This document shows, one piece after another, positions 51,182 to 64,000 of a stretch of DNA of 64,000 nucleotides; within the stretch, counting starts at the first letter, position 1; each line of letters opens with the position of its first letter. Source of the DNA: Litomosoides sigmodontis (lineage: Eukaryota; Nematoda; Chromadorea; Rhabditida; Onchocercidae); NCBI GenBank assembly GCA_963070105.1, contig OY718808.1:1489238-1553237 (forward strand), written 5' to 3'. A program made the translations under genes and the position numbers. The notes beneath the pieces were generated by a model. It did no database searches, had not been told where the DNA came from, and was given only the letters and a program-made list of their open reading frames with translations.

Positions 51182-54079
51182 CTATTCACTCGCCACTTGT
51201 ATATTCCTCAATTCATTTGCGCATCCTTTTTCCAACTCTGATAAGATAATTGCTATCACTGTCTTGTAGATTTCATGCATGTTATCCGTGTAACGGTCAC
51301 CCAATATCAATTTCACGGAATACAAAAACGGCTCTTCCATTATCTCAAACAGTTCATCATCCATTACTATCAGTATTAACTTAATTAATTTACCACACAG
51401 TAGCACTAAATTAATTAATGAATAATGCAAACATATCAATTTCAAACAATTTTGTCAATTATTTTGCATACATTTTTCTCTTTACTAATTAGCTGCATAA
51501 TAAGTGATTCATTTAAATTAATAGCTAGCTAATTTCGTATCTGTCGAATTTTTTAATCAATTAATTTGCACTGATCGAGTGGAAATTCATTTCAACCAAC
51601 TTAATTTCATTCATTACTAATTGAATGGATTAATTAACTGTGCACCGATTTTTACTAACTAAATAATTGATAGTTAATTGCTTATCATTCATCGACAACA
51701 AGTATCACAGAGCTGATATGATTGATAGGAACTAAATTACCCAAAATAAATTAGGCTTGAAAAATTCTTTATGCGCATGAAAACGACTGTTTTCTTCGAT
51801 TAATTGAAAAAATTTCTCGGGATTTCCAATATTACTGAAATTGTCATTGTGTAAAAAAAATGACAATGGATTATTGAGTCTTCAATTCTTCAGCATTTCC
51901 GATAATTCTGTTATCAAAATGCGGCAAATTACTAATAGATTGTGCACATACTTTTTCCACTCTATTCTTTCAATTATTTAATGCGATGTTTGCTGCGCTT
52001 CTGCATAATTTATTGCAATTTTATTTTTACAAAATATGAAATGAGGATTTTTATTGAATTTCTGTGATGTAATTAATAATATCGAACACGTTTTACACGT
52101 GTAAGCGATTAAGCTGTTAGTGCAATTTAGATGAATAATGCTTACTGCAAAATATGTTGTTTTGAAATCTAGTGGAAAACGAATAAGGTAACTGACGAAA
52201 TGAGTAGACCGAGGAATTTCATCACATTTTCACCGTGCAATTTCAGGGATTCGTTCATTCGTTGTCGCTCCACGTTTGACGTAGCAATGTTACGGAACGG
52301 AAATAACTTAAAGTATTCCGGATGTAATGAAAACATCCTGAAATTTTAAAAGCACTCTAAATTTATGCGAAAAGAAATATTACAATTGATTTCATCAATT
52401 TATCTGCTAAATAAAAATAGAGAGGATTGTTGTAAGCGAGAAATAATTTTGGCATCAGGCGCTCCATGAAATGTAGTATGAATTAAGCTAATAAATAACA
52501 AGCATAATTGAGTTTGCATGTCGTGTGGGACAATTGAGCAACCACCTGAAATGCTAGCAATCAATCAAAATAACCGCAGTGAAGAGAGTATTGACTTGTG
52601 AGCGAAATTAAATGCATCATTAAGCTCAAACATTAAGCTGGTTGTAATTATGCAGACTGTCAATGCTAAACTCTCGCAGAGTATTTTAAAACAAACGTTC
52701 ATTTCTTATCATTGCGCACCTGACGACAACAAATTTATTGCTATGACGAATTTTAAAAAAATGGTAATAAAAAAATGGTACAATGAATAACAAGTAAAAT
52801 AGCAATAATAATAATAAATAATAATAATAAATAATAAATAATAAATAATAAATAACAAATAATAGTTAATAAACAATAAATAATAAATAATAAATAAGAA
52901 ACAAATAAATAATAATAAATAACAATAAATAATAATAAATAATAGTAAATAATAATAAATAATAATAAATAATAATAAATAATAATAAATAATAATAAAT
53001 AATAATAAATAATAATAAATAATAATAAATAATAATAAATAATAATAAATAATAATAAATAATAATAAATAATAATAAATAATAATAAATAATAATAAAT
53101 AATAATAAATAATAATAAATAATAATAAATAATAATAAATAATAATAAATAATAATAAATAATAATAAATAATAATAAATAATAATAAATAATAATAAAT
53201 AATAATAAATAATAATAAATAATAATAAATAATAATAAATAATAATAAATAATAATAAATAATAATAAATAATAATAAATAATAATAAATAATAATAAAT
53301 AATAATAAATAATAATAAATAATAATAAATAATAATAAATAATAATAAATAATAATAAATAATAATAAATAATAATAAATAATAATAAATAATAATAAAT
53401 AATAATAAATAATAATAAATAATAATAAATAATAATAAATAATAATAAATAATAATAAATAATAATAAATAATAATAAATAATAATAAATAATAATAAAT
53501 AATAATAAATAATAATAAATAATAATAAATAATAATAAATAATAATAAATAATAATAAATAATAATAAATAATAATAAATAATAATAAATAATAATAAAT
53601 AATAATAAATAATAATAAATAATAATAAATAATAATAAATAATAATAAATAATAATAAATTAATAAATAAAGGTAAGTAACAATAGACAGTGGGGTGGAA
53701 AATTGATTAAATTGGAATAACGCGGTGTGTTGGGAGAAAGGCGAAGAATTGAACAGGAAGGTGGAAGTAATGAGGAAACTGCTAAATTAATGAATGACAG
53801 GAATTAGTATTGATAACTACTACGCAAGGATTTTTCGACGGAGCAAAAAAGAGGCAATTCAAAAATTTACCTGATAAACATTTCAGTGCCAGCTGCAGTA
53901 ACCTCTCGATCAATACCCTTCCAATTTTTGATTAGTACGTATTTTTGCTTCTCTGTGAGCGGTATCCGTTGTTCCACAGTGTCCTTTAGCACGGAATTTT
54001 GCGCCCTTGCAATGGGCGCCATTGGTACATCACATGAATTGCCTATTTGAGATTTCAAACAAAAACAACGGCACAGCAT
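51182..54079 (-). CDS. Globin B (nematode globin-domain protein, paralogue of globin A)
   Basis: Four minus-strand exons, 53871-54079, 52197-52337, 51741-51834 and 51182-51343, encode 201 residues. Exon lengths 209, 141 and 94 are identical to globin A, and the introns fall at the same places and phases, so the two arose by tandem duplication. The A helix begins RIPLTEKQKYVLIKNWKG. HPEYFKLFPFRN, distal His104 (LKLHGENVM), proximal His136 (RFHAHKEFF), FKPNLFW and EEPFLYSVKLILGDRYTDN follow at matching positions. The N-terminus MLCRCFCLK has three closely spaced cysteines, which suggests palmitoylation and membrane attachment. Intron 1 contains a large 10-bp repeat array. The last exon acceptor (GTTTGAG) is weak but matches the equivalent site in globin A. 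The true function is unknown. Confidence 0.9.
52800..53665. repeat. 10-bp minisatellite AATAATAAAT, 71 perfect copies plus degenerate flank
   Basis: From 52951 to 53660 the decamer AATAATAAAT is repeated 71 times without change; 52800-52950 holds degenerate copies (AACAATAAAT, AATAGTAAAT and shorter forms). The array lies in intron 1 of globin B. Confidence 0.98.
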
Positions 54080-55865
54080 TGTGTTGCAAGTAATTTCTGA
54101 AAATCATGCAACAAGCTTGAGGCAATTAAAAATTTGCGCGAAAACGACGTCTTTTAAATAATATTATGATGTTTGGTGACAAATTAAAATTTTGTATCTG
54201 CAATTCGATTCGATCATTTAACATTATTGCACTAATTATTTGTGACTTTTAACGAATAAAAAAAAGAGAACAAGAAACTTCTCTCTTTACAAATTTTAGT
54301 TCATATAATGCAAACATTTCGTGAATTAAAAACTATTTGCATTTAAAATTTGTTCAAACGGAAAGTTTTTTTTCCTTTTCGATTATTTCGATTGGAATTT
54401 TTTTGCGCTTGCGTTGATATTTCGTTTTTGCAACAACCTCTTGTTACTAATTAATCAAAAATTAATTTTTAATTAATCCGATTTTTTTTACAAATACTAA
54501 ATCAGTCACGCGCGAATGTAATGCTTCATTTCCTATTTCGTTCGCTGCTATCATTGCTATTAAATAATCTTAGATTTCGTCATTTTAGCATAGCGGTTTA
54601 ATTTTCTGTTGTGCAATCATCACTGATAAAATTTTTTTGATTTTCAATTCAACTTCAAAATTTGCAAAGAAAGAAACGAACAAATTCATTAATTATGATT
54701 CTCGTAAAATTTATTCGAAAGAAAATAAAGTGTTTGTGAGTACAAAAAAGTGTATTGATTGAAAGTGTATTTGCAATAAATTTGTTGGTTAACTTTCTTT
54801 ATAAAAAATATTGGTTAATAATGATTGATATTGCACCTGCAAATATCTCTCATTAACAAATAGCAATTAAAATTTAATGAAATTGACAACGACAAAACGA
54901 AGCAAGTGTACTGGCTAGTTTCTGTATATTTCACTTCTAAAAACTAAATTCTAAGTTTAAAAAAAAAGAACTTTCCAAACAATAGTTGTCCTACATCTCG
55001 TAGACTTCCTGGTTTTATTTTTTTTTTGCTTGATTATATGAAAGTTTTATGTGATGCATTCCTTGCGCACTGACTACCAAAATAGCTAAAAGTAATTACA
55101 GTTATAAATGAAAAAAATGTTACATTTCTCAAAATCATGAAGCGATATAGATTGCAATTCTCTCAAGTACATTGTAAGATAACAATAAAGAAATGAATAA
55201 TTATTAAAAAAGATTTAAAAAAGTGAACAAATCCTATTGTGTAGGTAAAATAAGATGGCATTTGACGATAACTTTGAATTATAAAAAGATGATCTTTATA
55301 AAATGCAAATTTTAATATTGCCTATTTAATATGCAAAATTTTGTACTGATAGGATATGAAATATTTTTTTTCCTATAATATAAGTGAAAAGTATCTGAAT
55401 AATTAATTATTAAAATAATTCTTTCTATACATGTATTCAAAAAAAAGCAGATCCTATTTCAACAGTCCACATCAATTAGAAAACTTACAACTTTTAATAA
55501 TATTGCTTTTAAAATGAGGAATGTTTGCTAAGCAAATATAAAATGATAAAAGTAAATCGCTGAAGCAATGAACTAAAACACAATTGATGTACAAATTACA
55601 GGTCAGTGCTGCTAAAAAACAAATTTCACAATCAGAAAAACTAAATTTTATTATTCGTTTGATGATGTGGGAAAAGTTTTGAAATTATAAAATTTGAAAG
55701 ATTTTTATGAGTAGCTGAGCGAAAAGAATAGATGTAATTTAATTCCAATGACAAATCTGTCGTGATGCCTTGGTAACAACACATTTCCTCATAACTATTT
55801 CATGTATGACGATTATGAGAATGTAATATTATCACTACGAACATAGCATTTCCAGATCGCATAGA

Positions 55866-55975
55866 ACAACAACAACAACAATAACAATAACAACAACGAC
55901 AATAACAACAACAACAACAACAATAACGACAACAACGATAACAACAACTATAATAACAACAACAACAGCAATAAC
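55866..55975. repeat. AAC-rich trinucleotide tract
   Basis: Interrupted (AAC)n with AAT, GAC and GAT variants over about 110 bases. Similar AAC tracts occur at 34601-34623 and 34819-34852 upstream of DCAF5. Confidence 0.85.
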
Positions 55976-57194
55976 CACTACATGCAAAGCTTACAATTAC
56001 ACTTAATTAGTGCAAAAAGGGTGACAGTTTTTTTCAATAATTAAGGCGTATGAAGCAGTAGTGAGGAGGAAGAAGGAGCAAGTGCTGGAAATTACTGAAA
56101 TTGAATAAAATTTTAAGGAAGTGAATACATTGCATCACTATAACATCGGCAGAACTGATCAATAGGAACAATTACACCGGAAGAAAGTTTGGAAAATGAT
56201 CAATGAAAAAACAGTGGAAAAGAAAAATAAAATTCAAATGCATAGTTTTTTGTGAAAAAATTTAGTCGTTTAGTGCAAACAGAGCTGTCGGCGATCCAAC
56301 GACACAAACGATCCTCTCTCATCGCATAAAATATAACAAATTTTAAAATATGAATAATTTCTAATTAAATAATTTGATGAAAATGTCACTAATTAATTTA
56401 GTTGTGAAATAGCTAATGTAAAACTATCAGGCATATAGTTAACCAAATTAGCGGTGTGAGAACAAGTGAACAACTTCAATTCAAACCTTCCAAACTTTTC
56501 TCCGCTCTCTCTCTCTCTCTTTCCCTATTTTTTTTTTCATGAAATGATGAGAAGAAATTGTCAGGGGAGATGTGAAGAGAAAAACAATGTAAAAGCATGA
56601 AATTCTTTTAATAATTCTTTAAAAATTTCAAACTAACACTTTAAAAATAGCATTTGGCTATTTTTAAAAGTAAAAAAAAATGAGGTAAAAAAAATAGGAA
56701 AGAAATTTTCTGACAGAAAATTCCTATCTTTCTATTATTTCTATCTTCTGACAAAAATATTTTTTTTTTACTCTTTTCGCTTACTTTGTCTGATCAAAGA
56801 GCAGCAGTGAGAAAATGTATTGTGCTTAAATTTTAAGAATGTTCTTTTTGCAACATGCGCTATTGTGATGCTTGTTTAACAAAATGAAACGAAAAAACCA
56901 AACAAAAAAAATCACTGGAAATTAGCAGAGGACAAAAATAATTTACGATAATGAATGATAATGATTATGCCGGCTAACCGTAGTGCAGTAGTTGTTTGTC
57001 CATTTTGACAAGCTCTATGCATCAATTAAATTAAGCACAATCGATTTCCAGTGATACCCACCCTCTCTACACATGTGAATGAAGTTAAAAATTAAATTAA
57101 GTACAGTTTAACAAGTTGATTGAGAAAGGGAGTAATAATAGCATCATATGATAATTTATGATAATGGTGATAGTGATGTTGACATGATGATGAT

Positions 57195-57262
57195 TGTGAA
57201 GATAACGATGACGATGATGATGATGATGATGATGTCGATGAAGATGAGGATGACAACAATGA
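57195..57262. repeat. GAT trinucleotide tract
   Basis: A run of GATGAT units with interruptions (GATGAC, GATGTC, GATGAGG) in an intergenic region. No associated gene. Confidence 0.75.
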
Positions 57263-58996
57263 TTGCAATTATAGCATGAATAACTAATATCAATTTAAAA
57301 CGTGTATCATCACGTTTCTTTTGCTACGAAATTGACACGTACTTTTCTTTTGATTTTAATTTTTATCAAAAAAATAACTAAAGCATAAAAAAGCTGCTAA
57401 ATTACTTCAAACTACTGAATAACAATAAGATTTTTGGTTTTTCATTTCTGTTTCAATCAAATTCACAATTTCGCATGAGAAACGTTCCATTGTGAATGGT
57501 TATAAAATATGAAAGGAGGAAAAATCGTTCGACTTAATTAAATTCATCCGAAAGATTTATTTTATTGCTAATAAATATTGTAATTTTATTCAATTGTTGA
57601 AAAAATCGCATTTCAAGAGGTTCAAAAAAAACAGGAAAATATCTGATACCATTGCTAGATTTTTGACATCAAAGATCATTTGGTGCAAATGTTTGATTAC
57701 GAACGGATTTGAATTATAACAAAACCTCTGATTAAGGATATGGGAAATTATTTGGCTGCGAATGCGAATTGCGACAGATGCTTGATTACGGGTACGATTT
57801 ACGAATATGAATTACAATAGATCCTTGATTATGAATATAAATTACGAATTTATTTAAAAAAAAATTTATGACGCTCTGTTTTTTGTATAAATAGAAACGC
57901 TTCTTGTAATTATACTCTGCAAAAACAAGTAATTAAAAGAAGTTGGAAAATCAATTTATATTTATATGTCCATTTAATTACTCCCTTATTTTTTCATGCA
58001 ATTGTCAACTTACTTATTACTTCATTTATTTCTTTTATTTTTTCTCGAAATGCACAAAATATTTCAAATTACGCTACTGCAACACTATGCTTACTTATCT
58101 CTTTTTTTTAATTTCAATATTTGTTAAATTTCGAGAAATTTCAAAAAAGTTATCTTGAAAAAAAGGAAAAAAATTCGATGAAGCTGATATGAAAATACTG
58201 GTGCACATTTTAACAATGAAAGATGACATATTTCACGCATGACATAATGTGAACTTATTCGACCCATATTTTTTAAAATTATCGAAACAAGAAAAAACAA
58301 AAAAAAATGCAAAACTCAGAAACACAAATTATTCAGTGGCAATTAACAGGAAGTCAACGATTCATTCATAACTGGAAAATTATTTTACAAAATCATTTAA
58401 AAGAACTTTACATAATTAAAAAAATTTCAGCAATTGTCGAATTGTTATGGAAATTTAAATTTAAAAAAAAAAAAACAAGCCACAAGTGAAAAAAGCAGTA
58501 TTTCAAAAAACAACAGCAAAGAGCCAATTTTAGCTAAGAAAAAAAAACAAGTCTTATTTTTGTAATGAGAATAAACTATTGAACTTTAGCATTTGATATT
58601 TTTTGTTAAATTCTAGTGCATAATATTCTTCATCAGATGAATTTTTACAAATATAAAGTAAAAAATTTTTATTTCAACATTTTTACGAATTTTCGCTAAA
58701 TTTTAACCAAAATTTACAAATTGTTAATTACAGCACGTATTAGATGTACTGTCGAATTTACTAATTAAAAATCAATTGAAATAAATTAAATTGCCTAAAG
58801 GTTGGTTTTGGAATTTTTCGAGCGTTGCTGTAATAATGCAACGATTCCCGATTATCATTTATCATTATCGTTTATTATAATTGTTTTTTTTTCTTTTTTG
58901 AAAAATCAAAAGCTTCTCGTCTATTCCTCTAAATGTATTTTGATTTAGACATATGAAGCTTTTTTGAACTTAAAATATTTAGAAACTTAAATTCGT

Positions 58997-59048
58997 ATTA
59001 GTGCACGAGAAATAAATTAAATATTAGTGCACGAGAAATAAATTAAAT
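58997..59048. repeat. 31-bp tandem duplication
   Basis: The sequence TATTAGTGCACGAGAAATAA and its following bases occur twice in direct succession. It is intergenic and has no visible function. Confidence 0.8.
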
Positions 59049-59356
59049 TTAAAATAAAAATTTCAGCTACCAAATATTAGAATTTTTAATGAAATTTTAA
59101 AGCATTCATATTTTTAGCTCACACTAAAACACACATCCGTCTATTTGCCACTTGAAAATTAGACACAACAGAAGTGCGCTTTACGAGTGTCAGTTATTTG
59201 GAAGTTGACTTACTACAACGCTTAGTGTTAATTAGCTCTTAATGAATAGCTTGGAGAAAAGAGCATAGTTTCCACCTTTTTTTCAGCAAATAACAGGAGC
59301 AAAAAGTTATAAATGGAAAATTTCCTCACATTAAGTGCTTTTGGGAGTTTCATTTC

Positions 59357-59420
59357 TCTCTTTCCTTTCCCTCTCTCTCTCTCTCTCTCTCCCCCTCGCC
59401 TCCCTCTCGCTCATTCTCTC
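59357..59420. repeat. CT-rich tract
   Basis: A pyrimidine-rich stretch with a core (CT)n at about 59372-59390. Comparable CT or GA runs occur near 28572, 41115, 43019, 44313 and 56503. Confidence 0.75.
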
Positions 59421-60424
59421 TTGCTCTTTTTTTTCACTTTTTTTTTACACTCTAAATTATGCAAATTAATTGAATTCCATTGTTTAGTAATAGCACAACT
59501 CAGACCAACTGTAGGCTTTTCCACGGTTTGCCCTCTAGCTCAGGCTAAGTTGAGACGATTTAAGCAGCAAAAAAAAAAGAAAAGCAAAAACAAAAAATAA
59601 AATTTTGAATGAATGCTAGCATTTTTTCATTAGAACAATTAATTATCGCTTTTGCAACATTTAAGCTAAAACTGCAAAACTCAAGCAAATATTCTAACAT
59701 TTAAGCGATAAGAAACAAAGTGGTGGAAAAAAACAAACTTTTAAATTTGTTTAGAATTCTCTACAAATACATAAAATTCCAAATTAAACACAATAATTTT
59801 AGCTACCTAGCTGTGCTATAAGAAAAAAAAAAGAGGAACGGAATATTTTAGGCAAGACATGATCAGATAGGGAAGCAGAAGATATCGCATTCCGCAACGT
59901 CAAGCATTAATTTTAAAGTGGCAATGATAGAGTTAATGCTTTTCGTCGGTTGCTTATATCTATCAAATGACATGTTTTCGACTGACAGAAGTAATAAGTA
60001 CAAAATGCAAAAATTTGCTATAGAACAAAGTGAAAAGCACGAAGAGACTCGTCGATCATTTCTGTCAAGCAAAAAAGTATTCAATATTAGCAAACTCTGA
60101 TTTTTTTCTCCCATCAACTTTTCCCGCTAGGATCTCAAATTTCATAAAATTGGTTTGGATTACAAGTGAGACCGCATTTTTGAAAGTTTCAGTTTTGTTT
60201 TACTAATGCTGTTTTTTTTCGCTTGTAAAGTTGTTATTGGAGTTTTGGTGAGAGGCGTGCTAGTTAATTAATTGCTTATTGTAAATTTTTTGCTTTTTCA
60301 CTTGGTAGAGATGATTGATAGGTGATTTTTTTCGTCGAAAACATGAAAAATATTTTGGCTAACATTCCAGGAAACGCTTCGTGAACTGCTGATTAATACT
60401 GATTGATTAATAGCCTTTATCATT

Positions 60425-63400
60425 ATGAATAATCATTGTGGAACAGGTAGTACAGACGATAGGATCTTCTGTGAATTATCTGCCGACAATGAAGATGTCG
60501 CACCGATGGAGGTGGAATCATTATGTGTTAACTGTCATGAAAATGTTAGTGATTAAACTTAAATATATCTTTAAAATTGTATAAATCTGTTAATTTTACT
60601 TCACTTTCTTATGAGAAAGCTATGCATTACCTATTATTTTGAAGGACACAAACGTTTTCTTTTATTTGTCGTTCTAAGTACATGAAAAAGCTATTACACT
60701 TTTTGTGCGTGATATATCCATTCCCGAACGTTTTGCTTCATTCTGCATGGCATTTGTAGTTTTTTTTTTTTAATTCTTTATTGATCAGAACTGATTAGGA
60801 AGAAGATATGGTCTCTACCATTATTCTTATTTTTATTTTGATGTCCAACTGTATAGTCATCAATATTTTTGTGAATCGTTTACAATTTGAAGTAATGAAA
60901 TTTTTATTTCTTGTTATTTATAAATGAGTATTACTTAATTGCAGGGTACCACCCGAATACTTTGCACAAGAATTCCTTTTTATCGTCAAATTATTGTAAT
61001 GTCATTTAGTTGTGGACATTGTGGCTACAGCAATAATGAACTGCAAAGTGGTGAGGCAGCGCAAGTAAATTTTCGTTTCTCTGACAAACTCCTGATTAAG
61101 TAATGCGTGTATTGTTGGCAGTAGATTTGAACTCTGCACTTGTTTACAGCATTATTAGTCTTACCAAGACATGTTGTTATGATTAACTAAATAGCCCATA
61201 CAGTTCAGAAACTGGACAACTTCTTACATTGTGTAGAATGGCTTTCTACTCTAACGTTGACAGTTTGTGTTGAATAAATTTGTAACAAAGCATGAAATTT
61301 GATCTGTTACAATTTGTGTAATAAAGCTTGATATTATAGGAGCATGGGGTCGAAATTGTTTTACACGTGAAAAATTTGTCAGATTGGAACCGCCAGGTTA
61401 TAAAATCGGAATATGCAGAAGTTGAAATTAGGGAACTGGAACTTACCATTCCTCCGAAGTCGCAGTCTGGTGGTTCGTTTTTTAGTAAATTATCGTAATA
61501 AATAAGTGTAGCTGGGTCATCTCTCAGCTTTCGGCGTTAAATTGCAAATCTCAAATATCGTTGTATTTCAGAAATTACAACGGTGGAGGGAATTCTGCAA
61601 CGCGCTATTACCGCTCTCAATCAAGACCAAAATCGAAGGCATCAGTGTTGTCCTGAAAGTGCTAGAAAAATTGATGAATTTATAAAACGAGTAGAACGAC
61701 TAATCAATCTGCAGGAGAAATTCACCCTGGTTTGTTCAACTTTTAGGTCTGGTTTCGTATTTGCTCCAGTTAATTTTGTCAATTAATTTTGCAAAAAAAT
61801 GGATATATTAAAAAATTAGGTTATGAAGGTAGAGGCACTTCATCATTGTAACACACTTTATGGATTTAATAAAATGTAATTGTGAATTTTTCAGAGGATA
61901 AAAGATGTGTCTGGTAATAGTTTTATTCAAAATCCTAATCCATTCCACGTTGATCCGCAGTGCATAGTAACGCATTTTAACCGAAGTCTTTCTGATAAAA
62001 AACTGCTGGGACTTGTGGCTGACGATGCGGACGAAGTAATTTTTTCGATGTTTTCATTTTCTAAATTGTTAATCGTTTTTCGAAGCTTTCTTAAAATAAG
62101 CTATCCTATATGTTCTTTTAGGAAGAGTCTGCTTCATTCCAGTCATATGATGATGCAAAAAACGAAGTGTTAAGGTTTGCCACCGACTGTCCTAATTGTG
62201 GCGCTCCAACGCAAACATGTATGAAGCCTACAGGTAAAGTTGTGTATTTACTACTTTTATTTTGTTTGCCTTATTTTAGAATCACCATTACTTGACGAAT
62301 ACTAATGATAATTATTAACAGTTATAGATATCCCACATTTTACAACAGTTATCCTAATGTGTACAGCTTGTGATGCTTGCGGATGGAAGTCAAACGAAGT
62401 TAAAAGTGGTGCAGCCATACAAGACCATGGTTGCAGGTTAACTGTCTCAATAGAAAAAGTTAGTTCTGATTCTTCTCTCTTTTAAAATGATAAGGGAATT
62501 GAAATCTCTGGCATCAACTTCTGCTTCAGACTTGGTGGGCATTATGAGAAATCATACTAGCATTCGCAGATATCAAGAAAAAAGTTATGTGTCAGGCAGA
62601 CTTCTAGTCTGAGTACTTTCCTACAGCAGTTTTATTACAGGACATTGATCTCGCACGAGATGTCTTAAAATCTGACGCGTGTAGTATGTCAATTCCTGAA
62701 CTCGATTTGCAAGTGGGGCCTGGTGCCTTATCAGGAAGGTTTACAACTGTGGAAGGCTTACTTGTAGCTACCAGAGATCAGCTCAAGGTTCGTACACTTT
62801 ATTAACCGCTGTTTTTGCGAAACGCGTCCATTTTTCCTGAATGATACTGTATCTTCTTTCGTCTATATTTACTGTATTCACTGCTTTTTTCAGGAACAAG
62901 GAGGTTTTTTCTTAATAGGAGATAGTAAAAGCGAGTCAGAAAACGGGCAGATGAAAAAATTTCTGGACAACTTTGATCAAATATTACGGTTGCAAAAGAA
63001 AGTTCGTTTAGTTCTAGACGATCCAACAGGAAATAGCTATGTTCAGGTGACCTTGGGAAATATATCTTAATGTTTTTTTTTTTCTTATAATCAAATGTAA
63101 TCAAATGGAATTAGGACTGTTAACACCATGGTTTTTGTTTGAATATTTTTCCTTTACGCGAAATGTATAATTCAGCAATGAATTGTGGTTGGATGTTAAA
63201 GGTTTGAATGTATTGAAAAGCTTCATTTTTGAATGACATTTCCAGTATTTGGTGTCTAAAAACTAAGTTGTTAGTCAAAAATATGAACGGCCACATTTTC
63301 ATAACTTAGTTCAAAATTCCAGAGCTTAAATGCCCCAATCGATGATAGCCGCCTGAAAAAAGAATTCTATGAACGTACCAACGAACAGAATGATGAACTT

Positions 63401-63463
63401 GGCTTAAACGATATGAAAACAGAAAACTATTCGGGGTTAGAAATTATTAATGAATGTGAATGA
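60425..63463 (+). CDS. ZPR1: Zinc finger protein ZPR1
   Basis: ZPR1 binds eEF1A and, in mammals, the SMN complex, and is required for proliferation. Ten plus-strand exons: 60425-60544, 60945-61064, 61340-61472, 61572-61729, 61895-62035, 62122-62233, 62322-62458, 62641-62787, 62894-63046 and 63323-63463. They give 453 residues in one frame, against about 459 in human. Two homologous modules are visible. Module one has a C4 zinc finger (C34, C37, C63, C66) followed by [23 protein letters not shown] and [10 protein letters not shown] stretches. Module two has CPNCG and [15 protein letters not shown], then [17 protein letters not shown]. Both modules end in a GNS(F/Y)(I/V)Q motif. The exon 3 donor was set at GGTG|GTTCGT to match family length. 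AATAAA signals occur at 63553-63558 and 63733-63738. Confidence 0.96.
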
Positions 63464-64000
63464 TTTGAGTTTGAACAGCAGCTTCGGCTTAAGTCATTTC
63501 TACATCTTCACATTTTTTGTGGAAAGTGTGTAATTATGTGGAGAAAGCACATAATAAAATTAAAAAACGTACATTGGATATCAGAGACAGATTTTTTTTG
63601 GTTTCTATATGATCATATTAATTACATTTTTAGCAAGATATAAGTGCATACCCCAGCTGTTTTACTTACTGCATAAGTGTGGGCTACGATATGTCTGAGA
63701 GCATCTTACTGCATAGAAGGCTTATATTTTCCAATAAAAGTAGTATTTAATACTTTTACTGGTGATCTTTTCTATTTTTTGACGACTTTACTAGTGATCT
63801 TTTCGCTTATCCTCAACGTGTATGGCTTTTTTTGAAATTGTTTAATACCTCATTGAATTTTAATTATACTTTATTTGGAAGAGAATGTTTTATATAGCTC
63901 TGTACATTGTCTTAATATATTCGATTTGTTCACTTCTTTGCTTTTTTTCGCTGAATGAAATAAAAGCAGAAACCAGTGAAAAAGAGCTTTTTGTAGCACT
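63464..64000. other. 3' flank of ZPR1
   Basis: Probable 3' UTR and downstream sequence. Two AATAAA signals are present (63553-63558, 63733-63738). No further coding signal is seen before the window ends. Confidence 0.5.

Larger units (their letters stand above)
54080..60424. other. Intergenic region between globin B and ZPR1
   Basis: About 6.3 kb upstream of both divergent genes. It is AT-rich with simple repeats: (AAC)n at about 55866-55975, (CT)n at about 56503-56521, (GAT)n at about 57195-57235, a 31-bp duplication at about 58997-59048 and a CT-rich tract at about 59357-59420. A segment near 59863-60100 has open frames on both strands, but neither resembles a family. A CATTCCAG acceptor at 60369-60370 lies 54 bases before the ZPR1 ATG. 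Confidence 0.45.

Noticed and set aside
59863..60117. Overlapping ORFs on both strands upstream of ZPR1
   Set aside because: No family resemblance; mutual overlap on opposite strands means at most one could be real, and there are no supporting splice sites.

Overview
The window is eukaryotic nuclear DNA from a nematode. It is AT-rich, and its genes are split by short and long GT-AG introns. Several first exons sit just downstream of a TTTTCAG-type site with no obvious leader exon, as expected where spliced-leader trans-splicing occurs. The gene content (NRF-6-like protein, stum, LIN-53/RBBP4, paired nematode-type globins) is metazoan and fits a roundworm. A clade III / filaria-like species is a guess from base composition and gene structure only. 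There is no prokaryotic material, no CRISPR array and no recognisable transposon.

Layout from left to right. An NRF-6-like secreted/membrane protein (minus, about 625-3248, 3' end not resolved) lies divergent from a stum-family membrane protein (plus, 5488-6519). ISY1, a spliceosome factor (minus, 7660-9286), is followed by RBBP4/LIN-53, a histone-binding WD40 protein (minus, 10233-12854). A 20-exon type-II membrane M1 zinc aminopeptidase (minus, 15134-26178) comes next. A DCAF5-like WD40 substrate receptor (minus, about 29758-34430) lies divergent from HDAC11 (plus, 36223-38350). Two tandem paralogous globins (minus, 41157-42815 and 51182-54079) follow, and then ZPR1 (plus, 60425-63463). I built the exon models by hand from splice signals, reading-frame phase and recalled family motifs. 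All internal junctions keep frame except where noted.

These genes do not form one pathway. Several are housekeeping nuclear factors: ISY1 in splicing, RBBP4 and HDAC11 in chromatin, DCAF5 in CRL4 ubiquitin ligation and ZPR1 in growth and translation signalling. The two globins are a clear local duplication.

The rest is AT-rich intergenic or intronic DNA with striking tandem arrays: a 712-bp pure AAT array inside the aminopeptidase gene, a 710-bp pure array of a 10-bp unit inside the second globin, a 38-bp repeat that copies a splice donor in stum, and a 46-bp GATA-site minisatellite between the globins. I did not find a new defence or mobile system. The best leads are the splice-donor repeat, the one-codon start exon of ISY1, the altered GAMEN motif of the aminopeptidase, alternative 3' ends, and an orphan coding-like segment near 40.3-40.6 kb.
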